Shown: positions 43,409-52,718, counted from the stretch's first letter. The stretch: DNA of 64,000 nucleotides from Galbibacter sp048266365 (GCF_048266365.1 NZ_JBLWZP010000002.1:434001-498000), one strand, 5' to 3'. Numbers and translations: made by a program. Notes: generated by a model from the sequence alone, not told the origin.

Positions 43409-44740
43409 TTAATTGGTGATTATAGCGTCTATGATATGAATAACACCATTAGTAGCCTGAATGTCTTTTAAGATAATTTTTACATTACCATTAATGATAA
43501 CATCACTACCACTCTGCGTAATGCTTAAAGTTGTCGATGCGCCAGTAGTTACAGTTCCAATGTCAACAAGCCCAGTGGAAGAATTGTTTCCTGCTACGAC
43601 ATGCCCTGCTATTAAAACATTTAGTGCTAAACCGGTTGGTAAAGTACCATAGTTGGCAAAAGCCGTGTTGTTAGGAGCAAAAACGGTGAATGGACCTGCC
43701 TCTTCATCATCAAGATTAAAATCAAATCCAGATAGAGCAGAGTTCAATGTGCTCAGATCATCTCGGGCAGCGATAATTTCAGCAATGGTTTGTGTAGGTG
43801 CGGCTGCATCTGTTGATACATCCAGTACCTGACTAAATTCAGAAACATTGCCCGATTCGTCCCTTGCGTTTACTTTAAATTGATAAGCGGTTTCTGCATC
43901 GAGGTTAGTTACATTAAATGTTGTGCCTGTAGCGGTTCCTATACTATTGTTACCATTAAATATTTCATAAGATGAAACAGCCTCATTATCGGTAGATTCC
44001 GTCCATGTCAACACCAAAGAATTTGTGGTTACTTCAGATGCGCTTAAATTTGTTGGTGCCGTTGGCGCCTCGGTATCCGCATCAGTGGTAGTTGTGATAT
44101 TTTCGGTATTAGAAGCATCAGAAGTATTACCTGCAGCATCTATGGCCACAACATAATATTCATAGTCAGTACTAGCTGTAAGACCGCTAATATCCAAGGT
44201 AGTCTCACCATTGGTTTTACCGATGGAGGTTCCTCCTTGGAAGACTTCATAATCCGTGACCTCAACATTATCCGTTGCAGCTTCCCAATTTAGGGTTACA
44301 GAAGTTTGGGTAAGGTTAGAAGATGTCAAATTACTCGGTTCCGTTGGCTTCTCAGTGTCCGCTTGCTCCGGGGTTGTCACCGTAAGAGTTTCGCTTGGAT
44401 CAGAAACGTTTTCCATAGCGTCAAAAGCCACCACATAAAAATCATAAGATGTAGATGGAGAAAGTTCAGTTACCGAATATTTCGTATCGCCTTCATTGGT
44501 ACCAATAAGGACGCCATCTTGAAATACTTCATAGCCCGTTACCCCAACATTATCAGTGGCTGGATTCCATTGCAGTGTTAGACCTTCAGTACTTAAATCG
44601 ATTGCCTGAAGGTCCGTTGCGGCAATTGGCTTTTCATGGTCTAAAAAAGCCTCTAATTTATCTTTGTCATCACAGGAAACCTGGAATAAAACTATCAAGC
44701 AAACAGCAAAGGAGCTGATGCGTCCAACTACATTTTTCAT
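43409..44740 (-). CDS. Lipoprotein with three fibronectin type III domains and a fasciclin domain
   Basis: A 443-residue lipoprotein (VLFQVSC, Cys23). Three fibronectin type III repeats of about 93 residues start near 38, 131 and 225; each begins with a Lys/Ala-Pro-x-x-x-x-Asn/Asp-Leu pattern and has the core LTLQWNPATDNVGVTGYEVF or close variants. A fasciclin (FAS1) domain follows at about 318-443, with FTVFAPNNTAFANYG and the H2 box NGVIHIIDAIITN. Its domains are of adhesive type, so a role in cell-surface attachment or matrix interaction is likely. The gene is monocistronic, with its own terminator, and is not obviously part of the adjacent SusCD locus. Confidence 0.9.
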   Translation of the reverse strand: MKNVVGRISSFAVCLIVLFQVSCDDKDKLEAFLDHEKPIAATDLQAIDLSTEGLTLQWNPATDNVGVTGYEVFQDGVLIGTNEGDTKYSVTELSPSTSYDFYVVAFDAMENVSDPSETLTVTTPEQADTEKPTEPSNLTSSNLTQTSVTLNWEAATDNVEVTDYEVFQGGTSIGKTNGETTLDISGLTASTDYEYYVVAIDAAGNTSDASNTENITTTTDADTEAPTAPTNLSASEVTTNSLVLTWTESTDNEAVSSYEIFNGNNSIGTATGTTFNVTNLDAETAYQFKVNARDESGNVSEFSQVLDVSTDAAAPTQTIAEIIAARDDLSTLNSALSGFDFNLDDEEAGPFTVFAPNNTAFANYGTLPTGLALNVLIAGHVVAGNNSSTGLVDIGTVTTGASTTLSITQSGSDVIINGNVKIILKDIQATNGVIHIIDAIITN

Positions 44741-44763
44741 TTAAATCTTTTTAATTTATTAAA

Positions 44764-44798
44764 CGTACATTAAAGTGTAAATAATTATGTTATGTACG
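44764..44798 (-). promoter_or_regulatory. Dyad upstream of the FN3-fasciclin gene
   Basis: CGTACAT at 44764-44770 and ATGTACG at 44792-44798 form a perfect 7-bp inverted repeat with a 21-bp centre, ending 23 bp from the start codon. It may be an operator or a leader hairpin. No consensus promoter is clear beside it. Confidence 0.35.
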
Positions 44799-44906
44799 AC
44801 ATGCACTTGGTTTAAGACTATGGAGTTTTGATTTTAACACTGTCAGAGCCAAAGTTTTAGAAGAAAACGGTGATTTTAACATTTGAGAAGCGTCTGGGTA
44901 GGAAAA

Positions 44907-45062
44907 TTACTCCTTATTGGATCTTCCTTTCCTCCACAAATAATAGAATACAGCTATCAATATAGGGACAACAATGAAGATAATAACGTTGTAGATGTAA
45001 TTGAAATCAATCGGATCACTATCGCTCGGTTTTGGAATTCCTTCTGCTACCTGAAAACTCAT
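44907..45062 (-). CDS. Small single-pass membrane protein
   Basis: A predicted 51-residue protein starting at the ATG at 45062 (MSFQVAEGIPKPSDSDPIDF); an ATG 9 codons upstream gives a less plausible start. One strong membrane helix (NVIIFIVVPILIAVFYYLW) is followed by a basic tail (RKGRSNKE), which suggests an N-out, C-in orientation. Small proteins with the same Gln-Val-Ala-Glu-Gly-Ile-Pro-Lys-Pro start are, from memory, widespread in Flavobacteriia, with no known function. The gene lies alone between the fasciclin protein and the capsule locus. Confidence 0.6.
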   Translation of the reverse strand: MSFQVAEGIPKPSDSDPIDFNYIYNVIIFIVVPILIAVFYYLWRKGRSNKE

Positions 45063-45261
45063 AATAAAAACGTAAAAACTTGTGAACATTTGCGTTGATT
45101 TTAATTGTTTGCAAACCTTTGAAACTATGGTAAAAGATAGTCATTTAAAGTGTTTCAACCTAGGCGTTCCTACTTTAATTTTTTTGTTAATTCCTCCTAC
45201 AATTCAAAACATATTATTACTTTGGTCGTTAGAACTAATCAAAAATCTACAAGTAATACAA

Positions 45262-46002
45262 ATGCTAACCATCCTACACAAAAAACGACTTCTCCCCGAG
45301 TTACTACAAGATTATGTGGATATTCATTGCCACCTGATACACGATATTGACGACGGTCCCAAAACACTTTACGACTCCTACCATCTCATCAAAAGAGCCA
45401 TGGAATTAGGTATTAATGGCTTTATAGCTACCCCCCATATTATGGCGGATATGTATCCAAATACGCCACAGCTGATCAGTGCCCAATACGACGAACTCAA
45501 ACAGCATTTAGAAGAAAAAGACTGTCTTCCAAAGGTCTTTAAAGTGGCTGCTGAGTACATGGTTGACGACAATTTTGAGATCCAACTCAACAACAAAAAC
45601 TTATTGCTGCTCAGTGATCGTTATGTCCTAATTGAATTCCCTTTTATTCAAATCCCAATGAATATTGAATTTATTATTGACAGCCTCTTTGCACTAGACT
45701 ATATACCCGTATTAGCTCACCCTGAACGCTACCGTTATTTCCATCATCAAGGTGACTTTTTAACCCTGTTAAAACAAAAAGGGTGTAAGTTCCAAATCAA
45801 TGCACTTTCTCTGAGCACCTATTATGGAAACAGCATTCATAAAGCCGCTATGCACCTACTGGAAGAAGGGTTCTATTCCTTTTTGGGAACGGACATCCAC
45901 AATCAATTACACCTAAGTAAATTATCAGAAATAAAGGTGAAAAAGAATGTGGAAAGACTAATTACCCCCTTGATTGAAAATACCAAAAATATTTTTGATT
46001 GA
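45262..46002 (+). CDS. CpsB/CapC-type tyrosine-protein phosphatase (PHP fold)
   Basis: A 246-residue metal-dependent phosphatase. I start at the ATG at 45262 (MLTILHKKRLLPELL) because the family begins shortly before the PHP motif; a frame opening 60 codons upstream adds a hydrophobic segment not expected in the family. DYVDIHCHLIHDIDDGPKT near 18-36 gives the first metal ligands, GFIATPHIMADMYPN near 54-68 and VLAHPERYRYF near 155-165 further ones, and GTDIHN near 211 the last. It should dephosphorylate the Tyr-rich tail of the Wzc kinase encoded convergently only 2 bp away, and so control chain length and export. Confidence 0.9.
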   Translation: MLTILHKKRLLPELLQDYVDIHCHLIHDIDDGPKTLYDSYHLIKRAMELGINGFIATPHIMADMYPNTPQLISAQYDELKQHLEEKDCLPKVFKVAAEYMVDDNFEIQLNNKNLLLLSDRYVLIEFPFIQIPMNIEFIIDSLFALDYIPVLAHPERYRYFHHQGDFLTLLKQKGCKFQINALSLSTYYGNSIHKAAMHLLEEGFYSFLGTDIHNQLHLSKLSEIKVKKNVERLITPLIENTKNIFD

Positions 46003-46004
46003 AC

Positions 46005-48356
46005 TTAAGTTCTTTTTAACCAAGATCGTTTTGCTTTCCTGTCCACGCTATATCCATATCCCAATTTTGCGCCGTATCCTAGATTCGAGTACTTTACATC
46101 ATTGAGCACAAGGGATAAATTTGGTAATTTTTTTCCCTGATGCAATTCTTTGATAAAATCCAACAATGGTTTTTCAGAATAATTAGCCCGCACAATATAG
46201 AGTACTCTATCGGCGTGTTTACCAATCAATAAGGTATCCGTTACAGGCAATGAAGGAGCGGTATCTACGATGATGATGTCATATTGTTTTTTCAAGGTAT
46301 CAAACAATACTTTTAGTCGCCCATCCATTAATAATTCTGCAGGATTAGGTGGTATCTTACCAGAGTGAACCAAATCCAAGTTCTTTTGTGATAGGATCGG
46401 CTTAATCAATTCTGAAATCTCAATGTCTCCTTTTAAATATTCCGAGAGTCCAGGACCCGGAGATACACGTGTAAAGGCATTAAGACCAGGTTTTCTGATA
46501 TCAGCTCCGATTAACAACACCCGCTTGTGCGACAGTGCATAAATTGACGCGAGGTTCTGTGCTACAAAGGATTTACCTTCTCCAGGAATAGAAGAGCTTA
46601 CAAAGAGTATCTCTCCTTCCTTATTGGGGTTCTTAGGCCTTAAATAATCAATATTTGTTCTAAGTATACGGAAGGACTCTGCTAACATAGAACGATCATT
46701 ATCCTTTATCATCATTTCCTTTTGGCGCTCTACATGAGGTAATTGTGCCAAAAGCCTAACAGAAGGTATCTCACTTGTCACATCCTCCTTAGAGCGTATT
46801 TTGGTATCGAAAAGTTCCTTACAATAGATAAATCCAAATGGAATAATAAATCCTAACATCAGTGCTGCAAAATAAACTTTCGTTCCGGAAGATATTGGGT
46901 TATAGCTACTATAGGCTGGTTCAATGACCTTAGAGTTTGGTGCAGTTGCAGCCATTGAAATTGCTGATTCCTCTCTCTTTTGTAACAGATAAAGATAAAT
47001 CGCCTCTTTAATGTCCTGCTGCCTTTGAATATCCCTGTTTTTTCGTTCTTGACCAGGTACAGAAGAAATTCTGGCATTGATCAATTGCTCCCTGGCATGT
47101 AGGTTTCTAGACTGTATATTTAAAGTAGACTCCAAATTATTCAAATTCTGAAGCATTGTGGCCTTAAGGCCATTTAACTGCTGATCGAGTTGAACCACCA
47201 CGGGGTTGTTTTCTCCAGAGGCTTTTAAAAGTCGTTGTCTCTCTAAAACGAGCTCGTTGTACTTACTCGTTACAGAGGTAACATTTTGATCTGACAACCC
47301 GACATTACTAGGCAAAAGCTCAAAATTATTCTTATCCTCCACATAGGCAGACATATAATTCACTGTATTTAATTGCGTACCTACTTGAATAAGTTGTTGT
47401 TCATTTTGCGCGCCGGTTTCTAGAAAAATACCAGCCTCGGACTGTATGTCTGTCAACTTATTTCCAACCTTAAATTGCTCCTTTGACAAATCCACTTTGG
47501 ATAAATCTGTCGAAATAAGTCCAATCCGTTCATCTATAAAAGTCGCAGTAGCTTTGGCTACCTGGTTTTTTTCTTCCACCGAACTTTCGTTATACACCTG
47601 CACCAAAGTATTGACAATGTCTTTAGCTTTTTCTTGCACGGGATCCTTAAGATAAATCTCTAAAATATTAGATCCTTTACTAATCGGGGATACCCCTATG
47701 CGATTCTTATATTTCTCTCGTACATTACGAAGTGGTGATACGACAACCTGAAGAGTTTTACCTATAAAATCATCAAATTGAGTCCCACTGGGAATAATGA
47801 TAAGACTTCCGGCCTTAGTTTCAATAGTTTCTCCAAAGAGGTAGGTTTTAGGGGTTCCCTCTTCAACACTGTATTGTAAGGATGTTTTTGAAGTAATATG
47901 AATGTAAAATGAATCCGAATAATTTTGAATTATCGAATCTGAGGCCAAAAAGTTTAATTTAATTGGTGGATTATTATACACCTCAGCCCTAGTAATTCTT
48001 CCTTTGGTAAATAGTTGTAATTGAAGATTCAGCCGCTCTACTACCTGGTGCATCAAGGCTCGCGATTTTAAAATCTCAATTTCCCCTTCGACCTTTGTAA
48101 AACTAGCACTGTGACCGGAGAGTCCTGCCATAAGCGCGGCATCGGGTGATAAACTATTCTCCTGCACAATCATGATTGTTGCAGTGGCATCATAAGAGGG
48201 TACAGTATATCTCAAGTACAAGAAGGCAATAATCAAGCAAATCAGCGGAATAATTATAAACCAATACCAGTTCTTCAGATAAGGTTTTAATATATCTTTA
48301 ATCACAAGTTTCGGAGCCCTTAAATCGTCATTATTTTCTTTTCCTAGGGTGTTCAT
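46005..48356 (-). CDS. wzc: Polysaccharide co-polymerase and tyrosine autokinase (Wzc-like)
   Basis: A 783-residue bacterial tyrosine kinase. Two membrane helices flank a large periplasmic coiled-coil region: WFIIIPLICLIIAFLYLRY near 32-50 and VYFAALMLGFIIPFGFIYC near 500-520. The cytoplasmic kinase has the Walker A SSSIPGEGKSF near 588, Walker A' LLIGADIRKPGL and Walker B IIIVDTAPSLP. The C-terminus ends with a Tyr cluster (KYSNLGYGAKLGYGYS), the autophosphorylation tail. The protein sets polymer length and couples polymerization to export through Wza, whose gene overlaps it by 4 bp. The cognate phosphatase gene faces it tail to tail. Confidence 0.95.
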   Translation of the reverse strand: MNTLGKENNDDLRAPKLVIKDILKPYLKNWYWFIIIPLICLIIAFLYLRYTVPSYDATATIMIVQENSLSPDAALMAGLSGHSASFTKVEGEIEILKSRALMHQVVERLNLQLQLFTKGRITRAEVYNNPPIKLNFLASDSIIQNYSDSFYIHITSKTSLQYSVEEGTPKTYLFGETIETKAGSLIIIPSGTQFDDFIGKTLQVVVSPLRNVREKYKNRIGVSPISKGSNILEIYLKDPVQEKAKDIVNTLVQVYNESSVEEKNQVAKATATFIDERIGLISTDLSKVDLSKEQFKVGNKLTDIQSEAGIFLETGAQNEQQLIQVGTQLNTVNYMSAYVEDKNNFELLPSNVGLSDQNVTSVTSKYNELVLERQRLLKASGENNPVVVQLDQQLNGLKATMLQNLNNLESTLNIQSRNLHAREQLINARISSVPGQERKNRDIQRQQDIKEAIYLYLLQKREESAISMAATAPNSKVIEPAYSSYNPISSGTKVYFAALMLGFIIPFGFIYCKELFDTKIRSKEDVTSEIPSVRLLAQLPHVERQKEMMIKDNDRSMLAESFRILRTNIDYLRPKNPNKEGEILFVSSSIPGEGKSFVAQNLASIYALSHKRVLLIGADIRKPGLNAFTRVSPGPGLSEYLKGDIEISELIKPILSQKNLDLVHSGKIPPNPAELLMDGRLKVLFDTLKKQYDIIIVDTAPSLPVTDTLLIGKHADRVLYIVRANYSEKPLLDFIKELHQGKKLPNLSLVLNDVKYSNLGYGAKLGYGYSVDRKAKRSWLKRT

Positions 48357-49111
48357 CTTATCAGTGCAATTACGGTGGTTAGTATAATGGAAAACACAGA
48401 TAAACCAATGGTAAGTCTGCTATCCAAATTGGATGTTCTTACGACAGATTTATTGGGTTCAACATACACCACGTCGTTCTGTGTAAGGTAATAGACCGGA
48501 GAATTCACAAACTCTTTGGTGGTTAAATCAACCCTTGTATAGGTCTTCACACCATCAAAATCGCGTATAACTAATACGTTTTTACGTCTGCCTCTTATGT
48601 CTAGGTCACCTGCCAAACCAATGGCCTCAAGCAGGGTAATCCGTTCGCTATCTACCAAATAGGTCCCCGGTTTATTCACTTGACCTAATACTGTGACTCT
48701 AAAGTTCTTAATCCTGATATTTACAATAGGATCATTTAGAAATTGTCCTTCTATAAGCCGCTTTCTAAGAAGCTCTTTGGCCTCTGTTGTGGATAAACCA
48801 ATAAGCTTTATTTTACCCAATACCGGGAAATCAATATTTCCATCTTGATCGATCACGTAATCGAGTTCCCTTGTATTTTGTCCAGCCCCAATAGTGAGAT
48901 TAAATGGCGCTGTAGCTGCCATATCAAAGCTAGAGATATAGATGCTGACAATATCATCAATTTTAAATTTAGGTTCGAAGGAATTGGTAACGACTTCTGT
49001 TTCAAAGGGACGTGCATTCTGCACGTACACAATGTTCTTTCTAGAGCCACAGCCTATAAATAAAAAGAGCATAGCAATTCCCAAACTGCATTTAATCAAC
49101 TTATAATACAT
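48353..49111 (-). CDS. wza: Polysaccharide export lipoprotein (Wza-like)
   Basis: A 252-residue outer-membrane polysaccharide export protein. The lipobox FLFIGC sets Cys21. The poly-export domain (about 45-130) contains FKIDDIVSIYISSFD and DYVIDQDGNIDFPVLGKIKL, followed by one SLBB domain (about 135-215; VTVLGQVNKPGTYLV, LLEAIGLAGDLDIRGRR) and a C-terminal helix (LTIGLSVFSIILTTVIALI) that may anchor it in a membrane. It is shorter than E. coli Wza, as is usual in Bacteroidota. It overlaps wzc by 4 bp and lies 18 bp after the dehydratase gene. Confidence 0.94.
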   Translation of the reverse strand: MYYKLIKCSLGIAMLFLFIGCGSRKNIVYVQNARPFETEVVTNSFEPKFKIDDIVSIYISSFDMAATAPFNLTIGAGQNTRELDYVIDQDGNIDFPVLGKIKLIGLSTTEAKELLRKRLIEGQFLNDPIVNIRIKNFRVTVLGQVNKPGTYLVDSERITLLEAIGLAGDLDIRGRRKNVLVIRDFDGVKTYTRVDLTTKEFVNSPVYYLTQNDVVYVEPNKSVVRTSNLDSRLTIGLSVFSIILTTVIALIR

Positions 49112-49129
49112 AGTATATGTTTTCTTAGC

Positions 49130-51097
49130 TTAGATGTTGAAATTATTGGGTGTGTAGTTCAAAGACTGCATCAGCGTATAATTCGGCAGTTTGGTTTCCA
49201 ACACACGAGCATCCATAAATTCGTAATCTGAATTTTGTGAAATGAACTCAGGTACAATTTCTTTTAGTTTTTTTACAATGATATTGGTATCGTGGTAAAG
49301 GTTGAGCATACACAAGGCATCGATCTGAGACTTTCTCTTCTCATAATCCAAGGTCTTAGTCTTGCTAATCATGATTTTCTCATGATAGGTAGGCAAGGTA
49401 TTCTCACCATTGGCCAATAATTCTTCATAGAGTTTTTCACCTGGTCGAAGACCAGTAATTTTAATCCCTATTTCTTCAGGATATTTAAACCCTGAAAGTC
49501 GAATCATATTCTTAGCCAAATCCATGATTTTTACACTCTCACCCATATCAAAGATGAATATTTCTCCTCCCTCACCCATGGAACCAGCCTCTAGCACCAA
49601 TTGAGAAGCCTCAGGAATGGTCATAAAATAGCGCGTGATTTTCTCATGAGTAACAGTAAGTGGTCCTCCTTTTTCGAGTTGTTTTTTGAATAATGGAATT
49701 ACAGAGCCATTGGAGCCTAATACATTTCCAAAACGTGTTGTTATGAATTTTGTGGTGTTCTCAGGACTGTTTTGTAAACTACCAATATAGATTTCGGCGG
49801 TCCTTTTTGTAGCACCCATTACATTAGTTGGATTTACCGCCTTATCCGTAGATACCATCACAAACTTATCTACCTCATATTTCATGGCCATTCTCGCCAA
49901 GATTCTCGTACCTCCAACATTTATTTTAACGGCCTCGTAAGGATTTTCTTCCATTAGAGGAACATGCTTATATGCGGCAGCATGAAATAGAATATTAGGT
50001 CTATAGGTGGAAATGACATTTTCAATACCAAACTGGTCTCTAACATCAGCGACTATGGCTACAAATTCTTTGACACCTTCTTGCTTGAATTCTTGTTGCA
50101 AATCGTATAAGGCAGATTCAGCGATATCGACCAATATCAATTTTTTGAAATTAAATTTACTCAACTGTCTTGAAATCTCGCTCCCGATGGAACCAGCAGC
50201 ACCAGTAACCATGAGCACCTTACCTTTAAACTCGTGTTGTAATTTCTTATTCTCGATGTTTATAGGACTGCGATCCAATAGATCTTCCAGTTTTATAGGC
50301 TTGATCTGATTGACATTTAATTCGCCACTGATCCATTGTTCAATTGGAGGTACAACCTTGATTGTTGGTACGTAGTCTATAAAAGTTTCCACCCTTGTTC
50401 TCAATTTAGAAGAGGCTGTATTGTGAATGGAAATTATAATTTCATTGATCTGATGTTTTTGTATATACTCTTTATCAATCGCTCCTGTTTCAATAACCTT
50501 TGTTCCGTTAATACTGTTGCCAACCTTTCTTAAATCATCATCGATAAAAGCCACTATATTAGTATTTTTATCCATATTGTTAGCCAGTGCATACTGGGTC
50601 ATAATACCAGATTCTCCAGCACCGTAAATCAAGATGTTCTTTCTAGCCTTAAGCTTACAATTCACAAATTTATAGACAGATCTAAAAACGATACCAGCGA
50701 TAGCCAGCGTTACAAAATTCAAAAACACATGCAAGATGATAATCGATTTAGGAATCGTAATACCTGGTAGTATTGCATATGTCTTGTTAATCGCAACTGC
50801 ACCCATGGCTAAAAATCCTAATAGCATGCAAGCTGTAAAAATGTTTAAAAGATCTCTCACCCCTGTATAACGGATGATGCGTTTGTAGGTTCCCATAATT
50901 ACAAAGCTTATTGCAGACAATACAGCTACAATGGGAAGATCCATCAAAAAGTTTTCAATATTAAAATTTACGGTCAGGTGAAACCTTATGAAGTAAACCA
51001 AAAAGAAGGTAAACAATACAAGGACTATATCGAAGGCTAATACAAACCATTTCGATACAAATTTCGGTGCTAAAGAGCTTAAGTATCTATAGATCAT
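49130..51097 (-). CDS. Membrane-bound nucleotide-sugar 4,6-dehydratase (CapD/PglF/WbpM family)
   Basis: A 655-residue enzyme. Four N-terminal membrane helices (about 15-140) precede a Rossmann-like domain (NILIYGAGESGIMTQYAL, near 153) and the catalytic SDR domain, which starts with VLMVTGAAGSIGSEISRQ near 293 and has HAAAYKHVPLMEENP and MVSTDKAVNPTNVMGATK, the DK-type active site of the large inverting or retaining 4,6-dehydratases. It should convert UDP-GlcNAc to a UDP-4-keto-6-deoxy sugar. Its start overlaps the DegT aminotransferase stop by 4 bp, and together they give a UDP-4-amino-4,6-dideoxy sugar. Confidence 0.93.
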   Translation of the reverse strand: MIYRYLSSLAPKFVSKWFVLAFDIVLVLFTFFLVYFIRFHLTVNFNIENFLMDLPIVAVLSAISFVIMGTYKRIIRYTGVRDLLNIFTACMLLGFLAMGAVAINKTYAILPGITIPKSIIILHVFLNFVTLAIAGIVFRSVYKFVNCKLKARKNILIYGAGESGIMTQYALANNMDKNTNIVAFIDDDLRKVGNSINGTKVIETGAIDKEYIQKHQINEIIISIHNTASSKLRTRVETFIDYVPTIKVVPPIEQWISGELNVNQIKPIKLEDLLDRSPINIENKKLQHEFKGKVLMVTGAAGSIGSEISRQLSKFNFKKLILVDIAESALYDLQQEFKQEGVKEFVAIVADVRDQFGIENVISTYRPNILFHAAAYKHVPLMEENPYEAVKINVGGTRILARMAMKYEVDKFVMVSTDKAVNPTNVMGATKRTAEIYIGSLQNSPENTTKFITTRFGNVLGSNGSVIPLFKKQLEKGGPLTVTHEKITRYFMTIPEASQLVLEAGSMGEGGEIFIFDMGESVKIMDLAKNMIRLSGFKYPEEIGIKITGLRPGEKLYEELLANGENTLPTYHEKIMISKTKTLDYEKRKSQIDALCMLNLYHDTNIIVKKLKEIVPEFISQNSDYEFMDARVLETKLPNYTLMQSLNYTPNNFNI

Positions 51098-52227
51098 CTC
51101 AATAGGGTGTTTTTAATCAGGTTGGTTGTTTTTTCTAATTCTTCCTCACTAAGGTTTGAGCCACTCGGTAAACAAAGGCCAGTGTCAAACAGAGATTCAG
51201 AGAAGCCGTTAACGTATGCTTTACAATTTTTAAAGAAAGGTTGCATATGCATGGGTTTCCACAATGGGCGGGATTCTATATCCTCCTCAGCCAGTGCAAG
51301 TCGGATGCGTTCTCTAGTCTGATAGGAGTCTGTCCGAACAGCTGTTAACCAGCGATTGGAATAGGTACCCTCTGGCTCGCTTAAAAAATTGAGCTCAGGA
51401 AATCCTGCTAATTTTTCATGATAATAGTTATAATTTGCTCTTCTTTGTAGTACACGATCCTCTAAAACCTCCATTTGACCACGGCCTATCCCAGCCACTA
51501 CATTACTCATGCGGTAGTTATAGCCAATCTGAGAGTGCTGGTAATGCACCGCTTGGTCTCTGGACTGGGTAGCTAACTTCACCGCAGCGTCCTTTTGAGA
51601 TTTGCTTCTGGTAATCAAGGCTCCTCCTCCAGAAGTAGTAATAATTTTGTTGCCGTTAAAAGATAATATAGAGAGGTCCCCTAAGGTACCACACTTGATT
51701 CCTAAATATTCGCTCCCCAGGGCCTCAGCGCTATCTTCTATTACGGGAATGTCATATTTTCTAGCAATTTGATTAATTGCCAGGGCATTGTATGGCATTC
51801 CATAAAGATGTACGGCAACAATTGCTTTGGGCTTTTTATGCTCCTTAATACGATCCAATATGGCGACTTCCAACAATTCTGGAGATAAATTCCAAGTCTC
51901 TTCTTCACTGTCGATAAAAATCGGATTGGCGCCCTGGTACACTATAGGATTAGCGGTGGCGGAAAAAGTTAGGCTCTGACATAATACGTCGTCGCCTATA
52001 CCTACCCCAAGTACTATCAATGCCAAGTGGATTGCTGAAGTTCCTGAGGATACAGCCGCGACGTGAACGCCTTCTTTTAAGTATGAGGTAATTGAAGCTT
52101 CAAATCCGTCTACATTTGGTCCTAGAGTCGCTACCCAATTGGTTGCAAAAGCTTCATCGACATACTTTTGTTCCTGACCACCCATGTGGGGAGATGAAAG
52201 CCAGATTTTTCTTTGTGTTGTAATCAT
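51094..52227 (-). CDS. DegT/DnrJ/EryC1/StrS family sugar aminotransferase (PglE-like)
   Basis: A 377-residue PLP-dependent aminotransferase. The N-terminal IWLSSPHMGGQEQKYVDEAF is the typical PglE/WecE-type start. VAAVSSGTSAIHLAL (phosphate loop), VIEDSAEALGSEY (Asp near 165) and LSFNGNKIITTSGGG with the Schiff-base Lys194 are all intact. The SFNGNK form is that of enzymes acting on 4-keto-6-deoxy UDP-sugars. It is the first gene of the minus arm of the capsule locus and should transfer an amino group from glutamate to the product of the dehydratase encoded next. An acetyltransferase that would complete bacillosamine-type synthesis is not in the window. Confidence 0.94.
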   Translation of the reverse strand: MITTQRKIWLSSPHMGGQEQKYVDEAFATNWVATLGPNVDGFEASITSYLKEGVHVAAVSSGTSAIHLALIVLGVGIGDDVLCQSLTFSATANPIVYQGANPIFIDSEEETWNLSPELLEVAILDRIKEHKKPKAIVAVHLYGMPYNALAINQIARKYDIPVIEDSAEALGSEYLGIKCGTLGDLSILSFNGNKIITTSGGGALITRSKSQKDAAVKLATQSRDQAVHYQHSQIGYNYRMSNVVAGIGRGQMEVLEDRVLQRRANYNYYHEKLAGFPELNFLSEPEGTYSNRWLTAVRTDSYQTRERIRLALAEEDIESRPLWKPMHMQPFFKNCKAYVNGFSESLFDTGLCLPSGSNLSEEELEKTTNLIKNTLLR

Positions 52228-52228
52228 T

Positions 52229-52257
52229 TTAACTCTTATGTTAATGACAAGAGTTAA
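52229..52257 (-). promoter_or_regulatory. Leader hairpin directly before the aminotransferase start codon
   Basis: TTAACTCTT at 52229-52237 and AAGAGTTAA at 52249-52257 form a perfect 9-bp inverted repeat with an 11-bp centre. It ends one base from the ATG. In the minus-strand mRNA a hairpin here would cover the ribosome-binding region and could control translation of the minus arm. Confidence 0.5.
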
Positions 52258-52288
52258 GTTTTATGTAAGATGGGCTGGTTAATGTTTT

Positions 52289-52309
52289 TGTAATACCAAT
52301 GGTATTACA
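52289..52309. promoter_or_regulatory. Perfect palindrome in the divergent capsule promoter
   Basis: TGTAATACC-AAT-GGTATTACA is a perfect 9-bp inverted repeat with a 3-bp centre, 62 bp upstream of the aminotransferase start. The short centre favours a dimeric DNA-binding protein. A half-site, TGTAATACCA, also occurs at 23083-23092 upstream of panE. Confidence 0.5.
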
Positions 52310-52710
52310 TCAAATTAAGGATCATCTTAATGGGAAGCTTTTTAATGATAGTAGGTAACTATCCTGGATTCTCTCCGCTGTCCAATTAAATCAATTCCTT
52401 GCTATTAATCAATTTAACTTTTCGAAGAAGTAGGGTAAAAGTAGCAAAGTAAAGTATCTGTCATGAGGTAATTCGGTGAATGTTAAGTTTATTTCGGTTA
52501 ACGACGAAATCATAAAAAAAAAGTTAATTGCCAATTACCATTCAACGGTGAAATTGTACGTAAGGCGCATTTATTTTGAATCTAGGTCATATTAAAGGAA
52601 TTATGCTAAAACACTGGGGTTACAAGTGATTCAAATACACTTATCACGACCATTTAAGTCCTAAAAAATAAACGAATACGATTTTTTAAGAAGAATTATT
52701 CAGAAGCTTA

Positions 52711-52718
52711 TATATTTG
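52711..52718 (+). promoter_or_regulatory. -7 promoter element for ugd
   Basis: TATATTTG matches the Bacteroidota -7 consensus TAnnTTTG exactly and lies 63 bp upstream of the ugd start. A T-run at 52682-52687 could stand in for the -33 element. It would drive the plus arm of the capsule locus. Confidence 0.55.

Noticed and set aside
43409..44740. Tandem FN3 units as a possible DNA repeat or CRISPR-like array
   Set aside because: The similarity is at the protein level with about 280-bp units inside one intact gene; there are no short repeats with unique spacers.
45082..45261. Sixty-codon N-terminal extension of the CpsB-type phosphatase
   Set aside because: The family starts shortly before the PHP motif, the extension is hydrophobic without a proper signal peptide, and it overlaps the likely promoter of the small membrane protein gene.
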